NCBI RefSeq assembly: GCF_902150065.1
Contig: NC_043990.1
Span: 10,073,240-10,137,239 of the forward strand
Reading direction: 5' to 3'
Source: Myripristis murdjan
Lineage: Eukaryota; Chordata; Actinopteri; Holocentriformes; Holocentridae
Length of the DNA stretch: 64,000 nucleotides
The translations under genes were made by a program, and so were the position numbers. This document shows positions 14,001-26,138 of the stretch, piece after piece. Below the pieces are notes generated by a model that had not been told where the DNA came from, did not search any database, and was given only the letters and a program-made list of their open reading frames with translations. Positions within the stretch are counted from its first letter, which is position 1; the number at the start of each line of letters is the position of its first letter.

Positions 14001-14451
14001 GTCAGCTGGTGTAAAAGCTGGTGTCACTGTTTTCTCTGACAAAGCAAATATCAGACTGTAACTCAACTAACAGAGGTTGACTCTGCAAAGTCTGAGCACC
14101 TGTTTTGTTAAATTTTGTTCCCATTTTTTACGATTCAGTTCAATTTATCTACCAGTGTACATCAATAAAAACACTTTCCTGCCATTACATACCCATTTTG
14201 GCCACACCGGCCACCAGCACCCATAATGCAATTAGATAAGGAGTCTCCACATGGTGCCACTTAAAGGTTACAATTGGTATCCCTGTGATGCCGGAGTCGT
14301 GCCCCTGTCCAGTGTGGTTGGGGTTCGCCCCGGACGCCTCTGGCTCCGGGTGTGAACTTTGACGTGTTACTTCACCCCTCACCCCCGTGACCTCTGAGAC
14401 AAGGAGCAGCAACCCCACCAGCAGGAGGGATGAGCACCTGCGGCCTTGCAT
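5028..14451 (-). CDS. slc9a3: Na+/H+ exchanger 3 (NHE3), proximal first-exon form
   Basis: This apical membrane antiporter exchanges Na+ for H+ in gut, kidney and gill. Sixteen exons on the minus strand (14451-14193, 12050-11748, 11160-11000, 9861-9783, 9599-9422, 9196-8976, 8870-8668, 8491-8402, 8295-8225, 8133-8004, 7057-6912, 6445-6322, 6203-6030, 5646-5592, 5500-5414, 5317-5028) sum to 2571 nt, or 856 aa (human 834). Visible features are a signal peptide, the transport residues in AAVDPVAV and FGESLLND (Glu232, Asp237), the YGGLRGAVA helix, a long cytoplasmic tail with the PKA-type RRGS motif (Ser571), a proline run, and a C-terminus ending SHM like the human THM PDZ ligand. NHE3 rather than NHE1 or NHE2 is called because the tail matches NHE3 to its last residues. 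A second first exon lies further upstream. Confidence 0.95.
6558..6571 (+). promoter_or_regulatory. CTCF-like motif in slc9a3 intron 11
   Basis: CCACCAGGGGGCAG matches the vertebrate CTCF core very closely. It lies between exons 11 and 12. Such cores also occur inside fish repeats, so occupancy is not implied. Confidence 0.45.
7058..8003. other. slc9a3 intron 10, no gene seen
   Basis: About 950 bp of AT-rich intron. It holds a short GATA run near 7448 and AACCCA-type low-complexity repeats near 7670-7800. No conserved or coding element was recognised. Confidence 0.4.
10580..10974. mobile_element. TTAA-flanked MITE in slc9a3 intron 3
   Basis: Terminal inverted repeats AGGAACAGTTCACCCAAAAT (left) and its near complement ending AACAGTTCCT (right) are each bordered by TTAA. 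This is the target duplication expected of piggyBac-type elements. The element is about 390 bp and non-coding. Its right end lies about 25 bp from the slc9a3 exon 3 donor. Confidence 0.7.
11161..11747. other. slc9a3 intron 2, no gene seen
   Basis: A 587 bp intron with no recognisable element apart from short palindromic AT-rich words such as AATCTAGATTAGA near 11265. Confidence 0.35.
12144..12363. mobile_element. MITE with AGGGGTGTAG ends, hosting a SINE
   Basis: Left end AGGGGTGTAGTGGTTCA and right end CTACACCCCT form short inverted termini. A related copy with the same termini lies at 34043-34408 in lipe intron 7. A tRNA-derived SINE fragment occupies most of the interior, so this is a nested insertion. 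Confidence 0.5.
12155..12312 (-). mobile_element. tRNA-derived SINE fragment
   Basis: Read on the minus strand, it begins GGGGCGCCCCAGTAGCTTAC and continues CTGGTAGAGCG, a tRNA-like A-box head. It then runs into the CCTTTGCTGCA and CT-rich body typical of a SINE widespread in percomorph fish. The B-box expected between head and body is missing, so this copy carries an internal deletion. Confidence 0.55.
12364..14192. other. 5' part of slc9a3 intron 1, no gene seen
   Basis: AT-rich intronic DNA between the proximal first exon and exon 2. It contains a T16 run near 13664 and no ORF with family resemblance. Confidence 0.35.
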
Positions 14452-14724
14452 TGGATCATATATCTAAGTAGAATAGATGGAAGACAGTGCCGTGGTCCCG
14501 CTGAGAGAAAAGTCCTCTGAGTTGACCTGTCCCGTCGCCCTCACGCCCCCGGACGTCAGCTGGAGTCCTGTCCTGGCATCACAGAGCAGCGAGGAGGCGA
14601 TCAGTCTGCACCCGGGCCACACTGAACCAACGGGACAGTCTGTTAAGCTCCTTCTCCTCTCCTTTTTTGTGTGGGTTGTAATTGTCTTCTTCTCCTGTCT
14701 CACTCGCTCCTGCTTCCCACCACT

Positions 14725-14726
<2 letters not shown>

Positions 14727-14760
<34 letters not shown>

Positions 14761-14992
14761 ACCTCCTCTCTCTCTCTTTCTCACACTAATTTTCTGCCGA
14801 GCTCTCCATCTTTTTATCTCTTTTCTCTCTCAGAGACTTTGTATCCTCTTCCCTCCTACTGTCTGTGGTCAGCGGTGCAGTGAGTGTAGAGGTGTGCACG
14901 ACCATGAACTCTGCCTTTTATATATCTGTTCCCTGGCCAAGGATGTGTGTGTGTGTGTGTGTCTGTGCATGTGTGTGTGTGTGTGTGTGTGT
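14727..14992. repeat. TC and GT microsatellites
   Basis: A (TC)n tract at 14727-14758 is followed, after a mixed CT-rich stretch, by an interrupted (GT)n tract at 14943-14992. Both flank the TATA motif at 14913. On the minus strand the (GA)n reading would fall in the 5' UTR of the proximal slc9a3 form. Confidence 0.8.
14913..14922 (-). promoter_or_regulatory. slc9a3: TATA box upstream of slc9a3 proximal first exon
   Basis: The minus strand reads TATAAAAGGC, a near-ideal TATA box, about 460 bp upstream of the ATG at 14451. Transcription would begin near 14885 and give a roughly 430 nt leader. It suggests that the proximal exon has its own promoter rather than being an internal exon. Confidence 0.45.
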
Positions 14993-14999
14993 GGGTATG

Positions 15000-17900
15000 G
15001 AGGGGAGGGTGAGTGGATGGCACTAGCGGATGTGCAAGCAAGGTTTAAAACACTCACCACGTAAAGCATTGTTTAACCTTTTCAACCTCTACTATATCCA
15101 CTCAAGCTTGTCATTACACCCAATTATATAAACAATGCAAAACAGAGACTCATTTAATTCATTTTTTCCATTTGTTTTGCCCCAAATCTATGGAAACAAG
15201 TCTGTAAAAAATTATTTAAAAAGATAAAAGAGCTGTTACAATAATATTTCTGCTACAAGGATAATAATGAGCTGCTATGATTCATTTAATGAGGATTTTT
15301 CTTTTGTTTTCTACTAAAAACATAATCAAATCATATTTTCTAAGGTACAAAGAGTGAATTTTCTCATTGTTCGTGCAGTGGCTTCGGATGGAAACCAGTT
15401 TTAAACCAATACTTGCATGTTCTTAGAAACTTTTCCACTGCATCTCAGTACTGTCTCATAGCTTTGCTTTAGTAATGATTGACAATGTCTTTACTCAACA
15501 TTGGTTAAAGCCTCCAGCTGAAGCCTCGAGGTGAGAGAATTGTGACATCTTTGGAAGACAAATCCGCTTTTCCTCCAGTTGAGCAACAATGAACTAACTG
15601 ATACTAGGACATAATGGACTGCTGTGATTCATTTAAGAACTGTACTGAAAATAACACATCACTGAGTTTGGTTTTAAAGTGACACCACCACCTTTTGACA
15701 AATATGACACCTGCTCTTCTAAATGATGAACTGTGAAATAATACTCATAATAATAATGATAAAAACCCAGACAATGGCACTGTTTAAAGGACTTGACTTA
15801 CAAAACTTCCATAGTGGATCCTGTATATTATGGAAATATTGAATGAAGAGTAGGTTATTTTCCTAAAATATATATAAATATATATATTGTGAAACAGGAT
15901 TCCTCCTCTCCATGTTTTTTTCCCATTAGCTGAAGTTGTTTGATGACTGGGTGTTATCTGCACCCTGTCGCCACGTCCTATTTAAGCCAGACAAGGCACA
16001 ATGGCTCAATTGATATTATGAGGCAACACAAGCGGAGAGATGGCTTGGTTCAATGATTTGACACCCAGGCTCCCACACAGGTGTGAGCTGCAGTGCCTTT
16101 ACACAGACCGTGATGTAAGCAGACATGTGTGAGGGTGCACACCAAGCCGTTTCCCCTGTCAGCTGATCAAAATCAATGAATCAGTCTGTCTGTGGAAGAG
16201 TGGCATATTTCCTAATTTACATAAATGCCATGAAAGAGCATTAGGATAATTATTTACAGCTTCATGAGAACATTCAGCTCCACAGACGCATAAAAAAAAA
16301 AGAACCGACGTGATGCATGGGTTGGCACATTCAGATATTACCAGGTAAATTATTTAACTAACTTAACAACTAATGATCTAATTCATCATTCTGAATGGTG
16401 ACCAGGCCATAACTTGATACTTTTAATCGTTATAAAGTGACCACGGATCTGTGTGTGTTTAACACCTGTAAAGAAAGGTCAACTTCAGATAAAGGTTGTT
16501 GAAGGACGGGAAGTTTCAGACGCTCCTGTGGGTCTGAATGACATTTTTGTGTTTGTTGTGTTAATACTGTAGTTTGAAAAGCGAGAGGGCAAATGATCCA
16601 TCTCTACACAACGAGAAGCATCATCTCTGATTTCACCAGACCAAAAAAAAGCTCCAGTGACTCATGATAAAAGTAGTGTCAAATGACTTTATATTTCAGG
16701 TATTGCGCAACTTCAAATGAGTGAACAACAACGAATGGGACAGCAACTTTACAATAAATGTGGCACATATTCCTCTGTCACCTGCCTGATTCTGTTAGTT
16801 GACAAGTGGCCAAGTAAGTATGAAGGTCAGAAATAAGAAATAGAGGGTAAAAACTGGTTGAACTTCAGGAATGTGACTTGATAATTTTCCCTTTTTTTTT
16901 TTTTTGGATGAGAGAAATTGATTTGTTTGCCGTTAGTAGTGAAGAGAGACTCCCAGCCCACAGGATGGGTAAAACCAGCCTCCTCCTCCATTTGCTGCCC
17001 ATTGTTCTAGAAATAAAATCGAACAGAGGGAAAGAAGTCGGAGGAACACCTGCAGCGGGGAAGGTGGAAGAAAGCAGACATTGTAAATCTGTAAGAAGGG
17101 AGATAGAGGCTGCAGTTTTTGCTCATTCTGAAAAAAAAAAAAAAAGAAATATGCTGTTCAGTGCACAGCAGCAAAGCAAATATATAAAGTGTGTCATGTG
17201 TTCTTTTCTACTTTTTTTCCAACCATTATCACAATATCATACTCATATAACTTAATTTCCAATGATGCTGGAGGGCTTTTTTCCTCAAGACAGTTTTATT
17301 TATTCTTTTAAATATATCTTTTTCTAGGACTCCTTGATTTCTTTTTCTTTTTTTTTTATTTGTAACATTTTCATGGACTCTATGCCCTTGCTGAGTGAAT
17401 TTTAGCCACTTTTTTGGTCCCTTGACTGAAAAAGAAAAAACACTTAAAGAGGAAATGATTATCTCAACATCCATAAAAGGATTATGTGTGAATGAAATAA
17501 CAGGCGTAGAGATAACACTTAGAGCTGGCCTCTGAACTTTCATGCAAATGTTTGCACTCTGCATGGCTCTTGCTCTGTTTACACAATATGGATGATTAAA
17601 TTATATGAACTGGGAACTCTGCATTGCCTTATGGAAATGCATTTTCCCTTTTTGGAGCTGATTCCTACCATTTTTGTTGTTATTGTTGTTGATGATGCCG
17701 CTTCTGTGGATTTAGATTATGATGGACCAACTGTTTTTGTAAGTTGGTGTTTTGTGCCTCTTTTTTTCCATGAGAGAAGATTATTTTAACTTTTAACAAT
17801 TTTTAACAGACCCATTTATGCGCTATGGGACCACGGCAGCAATTTGAACTAATGTTGACTTGAATCAAACTGAAACTGAAATTGAATTTTTACTGTGAAA

Positions 17901-18103
17901 ATGAATCAAATCAAATCTCTGCAGAAAGGTCTGTTTAGGACATCTGTGACATTTTTCTCTGTTATCACTGATAATCTCTCACGCCGCCGGTTACTGTCAG
18001 TACAAACACTCGTGTAACATTTTAGGGTCTGTTATGCCAATGGCAGTGGAAAGTAACAATGAAAGTGCTGAAACTGACATTCATACTGTAGCATTTGAGT
18101 AAA

Positions 18104-18141
<38 letters not shown>

Positions 18142-19208
18142 GAAACAGCCTGTTGTGTCTGCTCATTTGCTTTGGTATCCACAGACATATTTCCTCCATA
18201 ACATGCAGGCAGCCACAGTCCCATATTTACACACAAACAAATACAGGCAGCACACACACGCCATGCATGCCTGCTCACACATTTACCAGCAGTGAAGACA
18301 TGAGATGCTGCCCGTATCTGCACAGGACAGCAAAGACGCTTAATAAGACTTCATTAATCACAGAGGTCAAGCTCACTCTGGGCCCCTGTGGTTAGATATA
18401 TAATATATAAGTCTTAATAACAATTTCCAATCAGAACATCTGAGTTTAAGTTGAATAAATCTCACAAAATATTTACCATGCCCCATTTTTTGGATGCTAT
18501 TATCCAAACTGCCTCATAGTAACATGAATGTATTTTTCATATGGGCTGACCTAATGGCCATCAACACCTGGGGTAATAGGTCAATATTGTACTGTGCTAC
18601 AGGATAAAATGTCTTTGAGAGCAATTTTACCTTGATTAACCATTAATAACCTTTTATAATATCAGTGGTTACACATAGATGTCTAGGCCCAGGTAAGTCA
18701 GAATATTCAGAGAGCAAAATAACAACAGAAAGCTGCACAGTAAGATCAAACATGAGAAAATTAAGGTAAAATTAAGATTAGAACAGGAAAACAAACAAAA
18801 ACAGACACAAAACACAATAGGGAGAAAACTGAGGGATGTTGAAAGATAAAAATGGCAAAAGAGAGAGTCAAAGTAGAAGCAAAATAGAAAGACATCGCCA
18901 CAAAACTATTATCTTGTTCATATGGACCTCTTTGTTGCATATTTTTGATTTTTTAAAATTTATTTATGCATTGTCATTCAATATCGTTGTTAAATATGTA
19001 ATCATGTATGAAGTGCCTGGTCTAACACCAGGTGCATCATAACAAAAAAAAAAAAAAACTGAGCTGAAGCTGTATTCAATATGACCTGTAAGTTTGCCTG
19101 ATTCATCATAAAGCACCGTGGTATTTAGCACTAAGAGAGCTGTGTTTGTAGAGTGTGGAGCCTTTATTTGATGTAGGTGGGCATGGATCAGAGGCTGGTG
19201 GAACTCAC
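15000..19208. other. DNA between the two slc9a3 first exons, no gene seen
   Basis: About 4.2 kb of AT-rich DNA. It contains A-rich runs near 17131 and 18103 (the second followed by AAAAG units) and CA-rich stretches. No copies of slc9a3 exons 2-16 were found in it, which argues against a complete tandem duplicate of the gene. Confidence 0.45.
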
Positions 19209-19581
19209 TGAGTTTGCAGAGCCAGGAGACCAGCACCCACAGGGCCACCAGGTAAGGTGTGGTGACGTGGTGCCACTTCCAGCTGACTATGGGCAGGGTG
19301 GTGATGGGCTCCCCGTGTCCATGCTCTCCGTGGGAGTCCCCGTGGGAGTCCCCGTGGGAGTCCGTGCCACTGCCGGCCCCGGTGCCCGTCCCGTGGCCTG
19401 AGCTCGAGTTTGTCCCGTGATCAGCACCAGAGTCGGCGCTGGTGCTTGTCCCGTGCTCACTGCCGGTGCTGGTCTCAGTGCTGTGGTCGTCCTCACTCCT
19501 GGCTTCACCGCCAAGGGTCGTCCTGCTGGAGACCATCAGCAACACACACAGGACAAGTGCAAATCGCCACACAGCTGCCAT
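19209..19581 (-). CDS. slc9a3: Distal alternative first exon of slc9a3
   Basis: The exon encodes an ATG-led signal peptide (MAAVWRFALVLCVLLMVSS), then about 75 residues rich in Ser, Gly, Thr and His, and then WKWHHVTTPYLVALWVLVS. That last segment is the same pre-helix and first membrane helix seen in the proximal exon ([19 protein letters not shown]). It ends in a GTGAGT donor after one base of a codon, exactly the phase of the proximal exon. Either exon can therefore join exon 2 in frame, giving about 894 aa with this one. A 12-bp unit repeated three times (19330-19365) encodes DSHG repeats, and NSS is a possible glycosylation site. It could instead be a relic of a local duplication. Confidence 0.75.
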
Positions 19582-20934
19582 TGTTGGGGTAAACTACTTC
19601 ACAGCCTCTCAGGCGAGTGCTATCAGGACTTAGGAGCTCAGATCAGTCTCAGAGTCCTTCCCTATGTCTCCTTCCTTCTCACTGCACTGTCCACATATCC
19701 ATCCACCTCTCTTCCTGGTCCAAGCATGGTTGGCCTCTGCTCTGCTCTCTCTCTGCCAAGGATACTGCTTTTTCACACAGGTGAGGCTCAACCCATAGTG
19801 ATGCTTGACTGTCTCCGCCCCCTTGTACCTGACCAGCTGGTCTGGCCACTTCTTCAATGAAAGATTTGATTTTACTCCCATCCTCTTGTGCTTGTCTGGG
19901 ACTGCTTTTTGATTTGTTTGATTTGTTAGAGTAAATCTTGCACTGGGAATGTCAATAAAAGAAAGATTTCTCCACCAACATTGGCTAAACCAAACCCTTC
20001 CATTCATCCCTCATTAGTTTGTGTGCCTCTGTGTGTTTGCATGAGTTTGTCTTTATTTTATATGTGCAGGTATGTATGAATATCTGACGTTATGAGGAGG
20101 ACAGGGATGCAGTTTGACCCGTTTGTCTCCCTCATTGGAGAGGAGCACCTGCACCCCTGCATCCCCCCTCTCTCTCTCCCTGCCACACAACATAACAGCC
20201 ACTGTGTTTAGCCTTCATTGCCACTATACATGTGTGTTTAGGCCACAGAGACTTGTAAATGAACCTTAGTTTGGACATGGCGTTTCTTTTCCATGAGCCG
20301 TTAATCAAGGTTTACATTCCCACTGAGCACGATCCCTGTGGTTACAGCCGTATCAGCTGCTATTCTTATTGAAGGGCACCACGGGACACTCTCAGCTGGT
20401 TTATCAGGGGATCTTTGATTGCAAATTTGAGGAAATGTGAGGTCCCGTATTTTATCAGAAATCCTAAAAAGACATATATACGCACCGAATATTGTTTAAA
20501 TAGTTAGTTTCCTGGTGTGCTTGTTCTCCTGAGCGGTGCACATTTATGGGAAAGTCCCAGATTGAGCAATAAATCTATAGAAGTAAAGTAAAGTAAAGAT
20601 ACTAGACCATTTAATCTGCTGAGGTTAGATGACAAAAATTGATTTGAATTCTTAGCTTACAGTGGCTCTCTAATTTTTGAAATCTTGGAGTGAATTTATA
20701 TGATTTGGGCTTTTACTGGTAATCTTACTGTTAAATTATTAGTGCTTTTTATGGACATGACTTTGTGCGTCTGAGGAAAACAGCATAAAACTAGAATTTT
20801 AGTCCATGATCAATCATCTGTATGTGACTCATTCACTGATTCAGTTTCTGCTTTTTAATCATTTATATTCTTATAATATATGGTATTATGTTACTAATGC
20901 ACTACTGCTTATGATTTTATTTTCATATTTTTTC

Positions 20935-20990
20935 AATGTAAAGCACATTGAGCTTCATTGTGACAAAATGTGCCATATAAATAAGATTGC
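20935..20990 (+). mobile_element. 3' tail of a LINE/SINE-type element
   Basis: The words TGTAAAGCACATTGAGCTTC and GCCATATAAATAAGA reproduce the tail shared by many teleost non-LTR elements. Only the tail is recognisable and the body is decayed or 5'-truncated. Confidence 0.45.
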
Positions 20991-21622
20991 CATTGCCACT
21001 GTTGTTCTCTTTCTCCCTCCTTTCCTGTCACTCTACGGTGTATATTTCATAACTGGGGGGAAATAATAATTTTCTGTTGTGCAACAGATTTTCAGACTAA
21101 ACAGCGCAGAGACCGGCGCTGTCACGTTCATGCTGGCATTAAAAGCTCTCGCAGGACACCAGCATGGCTGTCAGGCGGCTGTTTGCACGGCAGCAGTGTT
21201 GACAGTTTATGAGTAAACCGGCTGTGTCTATTGTGGCCCCGGCTCAGGACGGGCTCCGGGCCCTAAATCTGGAAGGTCAGCCCTAATCAGAGAGTCGAGC
21301 ACCGGGGCAAGGGCAGTGGTCAAATAAAGTGTCTGTGACTCTGACATGACCTCTCAGGTTAGCCATCATCAGGAAGCGTCTTGGTGGGAAGGACTCGATC
21401 AGACTCACAGCCGGTCAGGAACTATCAGGGTTTAGCTGTAAATGCATGATATTTCAGTAATGTTATCGATAAATGAATGAATAAGTAACAAATGTGCATG
21501 GGTTTGTTTGGGACTCTTGAAAACAAGATAAGTTATCTTAAGTGATTTATCCTGATATAATAAAATTTCTGGCATAATTTCTGGCCTTTCTGGCTAAATA
21601 AAACCAAACTCTAACCTAAAGA

Positions 21623-21845
21623 ACAACAATAACAATAATAATAATGATCATAATAATAGCATGTGTATGTGTAGTGTTAGTGCATGTGTGTTTGTTTGTG
21701 TATGTGTGAGTGTGTGCGTGTGTGTGATATTCATTTATGAGCAAATTCAAATAAATCATATAAGTAGAATCAGAATGATTTTAAGTTATGAACTACAGAA
21801 AGTGCAAATGAATTAGTCTTGGTGACCTTGATTGATGTTGGCAGA
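21623..21845 (+). repeat. Direct repeat copy 1 (partner near 26.02 kb)
   Basis: It shares, in order, CATAATAATAGCATGTGTATGTG, a GT-rich core, TATTCAT, GAGCAAATTCAAAT, AAATTATGAAC-like words and GACCTTGAT..GATGTTGGCAG with the partner copy. The two are colinear but diverged. Confidence 0.55.
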
Positions 21846-24819
21846 GAGACGTACACACACATGGAAAAACGTGTGTGTACGTGCTCTGTGTTTTTAACGT
21901 GAAAGGTGCACTGGGGCACTTTGTTGTGTGAAATGTACTCAAAATGAAATAAACTGAAAATACAAGTAATGAGAAATAATGGACATCAGATGGTAAATAT
22001 CAGCCTGTTGATATACACTAAACTTTCTATACCTTTTCACATCCATGAAAAAACACCTCAGTGATCCCGAGTGATGATTTGCACTTTTAATGACAGTGAC
22101 GACGGTGCTGAGTCACACAGAGGAAGAACTGCCAACGAGAATTGGACTCTCCCATTATATTGAACACAAACACAATAAAACGTCCTCTGTCCCAGAAAAC
22201 TCAAACCTCCTGTTCACCTTCCTCATTCCTATGATCACAATCAATTAGAGGTTTTCCATATAAAGAGAGAGTGTTTGCATATTTGGATTGGGATGTCATG
22301 CCAATACCCAAACAATACCCCACTGATAAAACTGAGAGGGCTATTATTAGTGGATAATGTGAAATGTCCACTGACTCAGCTATTCCCATTATCACATAAA
22401 ATTACTGTATTGCACAAAGTTAACAGAATCAATTTTTGTTCTAAATTATTGTAACATTTTTGACACTGTGAAGTAGTTTTAATTTTGGGTAAAGTTATTT
22501 TAAACATCCTTGTAGCTTATGCATTTTGATCTTTTCCATGAGGATGCTATGTTTAAGTTTCTGTCATGTCAAAACAGAAACGACTTTGCACAATAGAAAC
22601 AGTGTCTCTCTCGGTACTTTTTTGTGGGGGAAATGTTGCTTAAATCCTGTGTTCATGTGCCACAGACTGTTTTTTTAATGCTGTCACAGTGCAGGGGAAA
22701 TTCAGAGTGCAGAATGAGAGCAGCTGCACCTGCATGGACATCAGTCAGGATGAGTTTATGGTTCAAGTGACACAGAAATGCTGCATCAACATGAGGCCAG
22801 GGATGTGACCTTCCTCTTTCCAACAAACTCATATTCCTCAGTATTCACAATTTCACGTTTCCTTGATAAACTTCCACTGAACGGTGTTGTTATCTGCAAA
22901 ATAAAACCCAGCCAACCTAGTAAATTGCCTTTCAGCACATCAGTCTGTTGAGTCATATGCATCAAGCGCCTACATGATTATTTATAGGACGCACAAGCCC
23001 AGTCACTGCGCCCACAACACGTCATCTAACCAGATCTGACAGACAGGTGAATCATCTGAGCTGCATGTTTTATCTGGAAAGTGACATCACACCGCTGCCA
23101 TAAGAATTAGAGCAGGCACAGCCAATCAAACACTCAGAAGCAGCAGTAAAAAAAAAAAAAAAAAAAAAAAACACAGAGAGAGCTGTCAGGCCATTAAACA
23201 GCTCAGGTACAGCACCAAGGGCTCCAGCTTCCTCAATATAGGGACCACACAACCAAGCAGATCTTTATTTTTTAATTATTTAATTATTTTATTTTTTTTA
23301 TTATTTTTGAAATCTAAGTTGACCAGTATCAAAATCTATATTATATAATTACAAGAAAAATTAACATAAAGTTACCTCAAAAACTTGTGTGGGAAAAAAA
23401 ATCCCCCCAAAATGAGAGAAAAAAGACAATTAAAGTGAATTTGGTCCAGAGGGAGGGTTTTATAAAATAAGTCCATGTTGTTAATCTTTTGGGCCTACAT
23501 TTATCCATTAATGGTACAATAAAAGGGCCCCCAAATTATTTTATTTTATTTATTTATTTTTATTTATTCATTTATTTATTTGCTTATTACCTGGGCCCCC
23601 AGATATTTAGGAACAGCCCTGATCACAAAGTCTGCACACTGAAATCAATCTCGCTCCACATAATGCTCTTCACCAGAGAGATAAGTAAGAGGAAATACAT
23701 TTTAATACACCTTGTGTTTTTCTTTTTGTTTTTGTTTTTGTTTTGTTTTTTTGTTTTGTTTTTTCCACTCTTAGTGGAGGGTTTTCCCGCCTCTATTTCT
23801 GGTAAATTACTGTACGAATTTACATATCAGCCAAAGAGCCATTTAAATAAAGAGGATTATAACCACTTCCTCTGTTCCTGTTTACTGAACAGGATGCAGA
23901 GCTCATCAGCAACCACCACGCCACTGGTGAACCTCTTCTTATTTTTTCTCATCCTGATGAAGATCCTAAGTTTAAGTCTGAGTCTGATCATTTTTACTGT
24001 GAGAGCAACAGTTCCTTACCTTTGTGGCCTCTGTGTTTTTTAAAGATTGCTCGGCCTTACCTCTGGAGTTTGGCCATCTGAGATCCACTAGTCTGTCAAA
24101 TGAATCATCTATCCTTGTAATATTGTTCAAACTAACGTGAGTTTGTATGTTTCCTACCGACTGGGCTGCAAGCCAGTTACTGAAGAAACTTAAATTGACC
24201 CCATGAGCTATATCCGTATATTTACATGGTAAAATATTTCCTAGTTCCTCCCAGTTTATCAAATTGTTGGAACAGTGAGACAGTGAAGTACCTTTTGTTC
24301 TTTTTTCCCCATTCCTTTGACTTTAATTCTGACTTGTAAAGCAAAGATCTTCCTGGTAAATCAGTTTTGCCCTCGGTCTTGGGCTCATTCACTCGTTCAG
24401 TGTCCAATTTTCACATCTCCTTATCCAAAACTAAATCTTTCAAACCACAGCAAATGATTTCTGCAGGCATATTTAGGACTGCAACACTTGTTTTGTTTTG
24501 TTTGGCTCCAGTGTGCTCATAAAATACTCTCAGCCATGAACATAGCAGCTACATAAGAATAAATAATCAGGTTCATAAGGAGGACCATAAGTGGATGACC
24601 AGGCACTTTCGTCTGTTTTATTTCTAGTCTGAATAAACTTTAAAGGATCATTATATAAATATTACAGCAACATTTACAACAGGTAAAATGCTCAGAGCAT
24701 GTACATTTCCAAAGAGCTATGAGAGATTTAAAAAGTCATCCATCACTTCCACCTTCAGATTCTGTAAAATTCAGACAGGTGGTGTGGTTGTCATAGTATT
24801 ATCAGTTTGAAATTTTGTC

Positions 24820-25345
24820 CCTTAATTATATCGCCCCCTTCAGGCCAATCAGCGCAACATCTGTAATTCAAAAACACAGCACACAACAACAAGCTGTCAA
24901 AATCCCTATGAGTTTTGTCCAAACCAGACCGGTGCTGTCTGATATGTCACACTGAGTTATAAATGTAGACCTTTAACTATAGCGCCCCCTTTAGGACAGA
25001 GTCATTTCTCTGAAATATCAAAACAGTGCCACGACACATCATCCCCTTTAAGATCAGGCATGTATCACATTTGAACATGATCATTTTGAGCTTTAATCAG
25101 CCACTCCACTGTATCATCAATCACTGTAATATTTTTAAATTCCTGGACAGATGCCAGAACAGTGATGTCTATCAGATTTCTATTAAAACTTAAAACCCCT
25201 TCAGTTTTGTGAATGCCGGGCTGCAGTGTGGAGCTGCATCATCGCTCCAGTCCAGTGGTTTATCATTATCTGCATGCAGGAGTCAACCTTGTGAAGTGTT
25301 CTCTCTTTTAGAGCGCCCCCACCAGGCCGACCAGTGCCTGTGACA
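24820..25345. repeat. GCGCCCCC-bearing repeat block
   Basis: Three related words occur at 24829 (TCGCCCCCTTCAGGCC), 24981 (GCGCCCCCTTTAGGAC) and 25312 (GCGCCCCCACCAGGCC), each after an AT-rich lead. They look like diverged units of one repeat family. Confidence 0.35.
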
Positions 25346-25574
25346 CAGTGTGAGGATGCATCACCTTTGTCAGCACTGATAAAAATCACATCAGTAGCAT
25401 AACGCAGTGTTTGTTAACCGGAGGGGCTTCCAGTGGCTCTACAAAACAAATGGATGGATGACTAGAAGGGAAACTCATCGCAGGCTTACACTGCAGACAC
25501 AAAAACACCACATCTAACACAACATGCAGACCAACTCACAAAAAAATCATTATACAATTTATGCACTATTCGCT

Positions 25575-25930
25575 AGGACTGGGGGATATGGACAAAATCA
25601 AATATCACAATATCTTTAACCAAATACCTCAATGTCAATATTGTGACGACATTGTATGGATGACTGTTGGTGCTTTCAAAAGATATTTACAAACAAAAGA
25701 TTTCTGATAAACAATGTTGATATGACAACCAAGCAGGAAGAGACAAATAATAAAACAGCTACAACAGAATAATGAGTTCAGGGATTTTTTTTTTTTTTTT
25801 TACTGTGATGCAGCCTTTAGAGCCAGGAAAAGACATCACTTTTGCCTTATGATATTACAAAATCTGCAACAACAGACGATATATCGGTTTCATATCATGA
25901 TATCGATAAGATACAGATGTATCGCCCTTC
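25575..25930. mobile_element. GATAT-rich DNA element
   Basis: It opens AGGACTGGGGGATATGGAC and closes GATACAGATGTATCGCCCT, which are roughly inverted ends, with many ATATCAC/GATATC words inside. This pattern is common for a non-autonomous element in fish. A related block lies near 43.2-43.5 kb. Confidence 0.4.
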
Positions 25931-26022
25931 TATTAACAGAGGCATCCTGATCCAAATCAGATAAACACCAGCCCACCAAGTAAATCATACATTCATACCA
26001 TAAAATAAATAAATAAATAAAG

Positions 26023-26097
26023 AAGAAGAATGCTAATAATAACAACAACAATACTACTCATAATAATAGCATGTGTATGTGTGTGCAGATGTGTATG

Positions 26098-26138
<41 letters not shown>

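Noticed and set aside
14477-15064. A 195-codon plus-strand ORF opposite the slc9a3 proximal exon
   Set aside because: It is built largely from TC and GT microsatellites, giving Ser-Leu and Cys-Val runs. Such frames are open by composition.
19209-19581. A separate second slc9a3 gene upstream
   Set aside because: No second copies of exons 2-16 were found between the two first exons or further upstream, so an alternative or duplicated first exon is the simpler reading.
23489-24407. ORFs of 184 and 96 codons in the slc9a3-lipe spacer
   Set aside because: The plus-strand frame is mostly T-rich repeats read as Phe/Leu, and the minus-strand frame matches nothing known.
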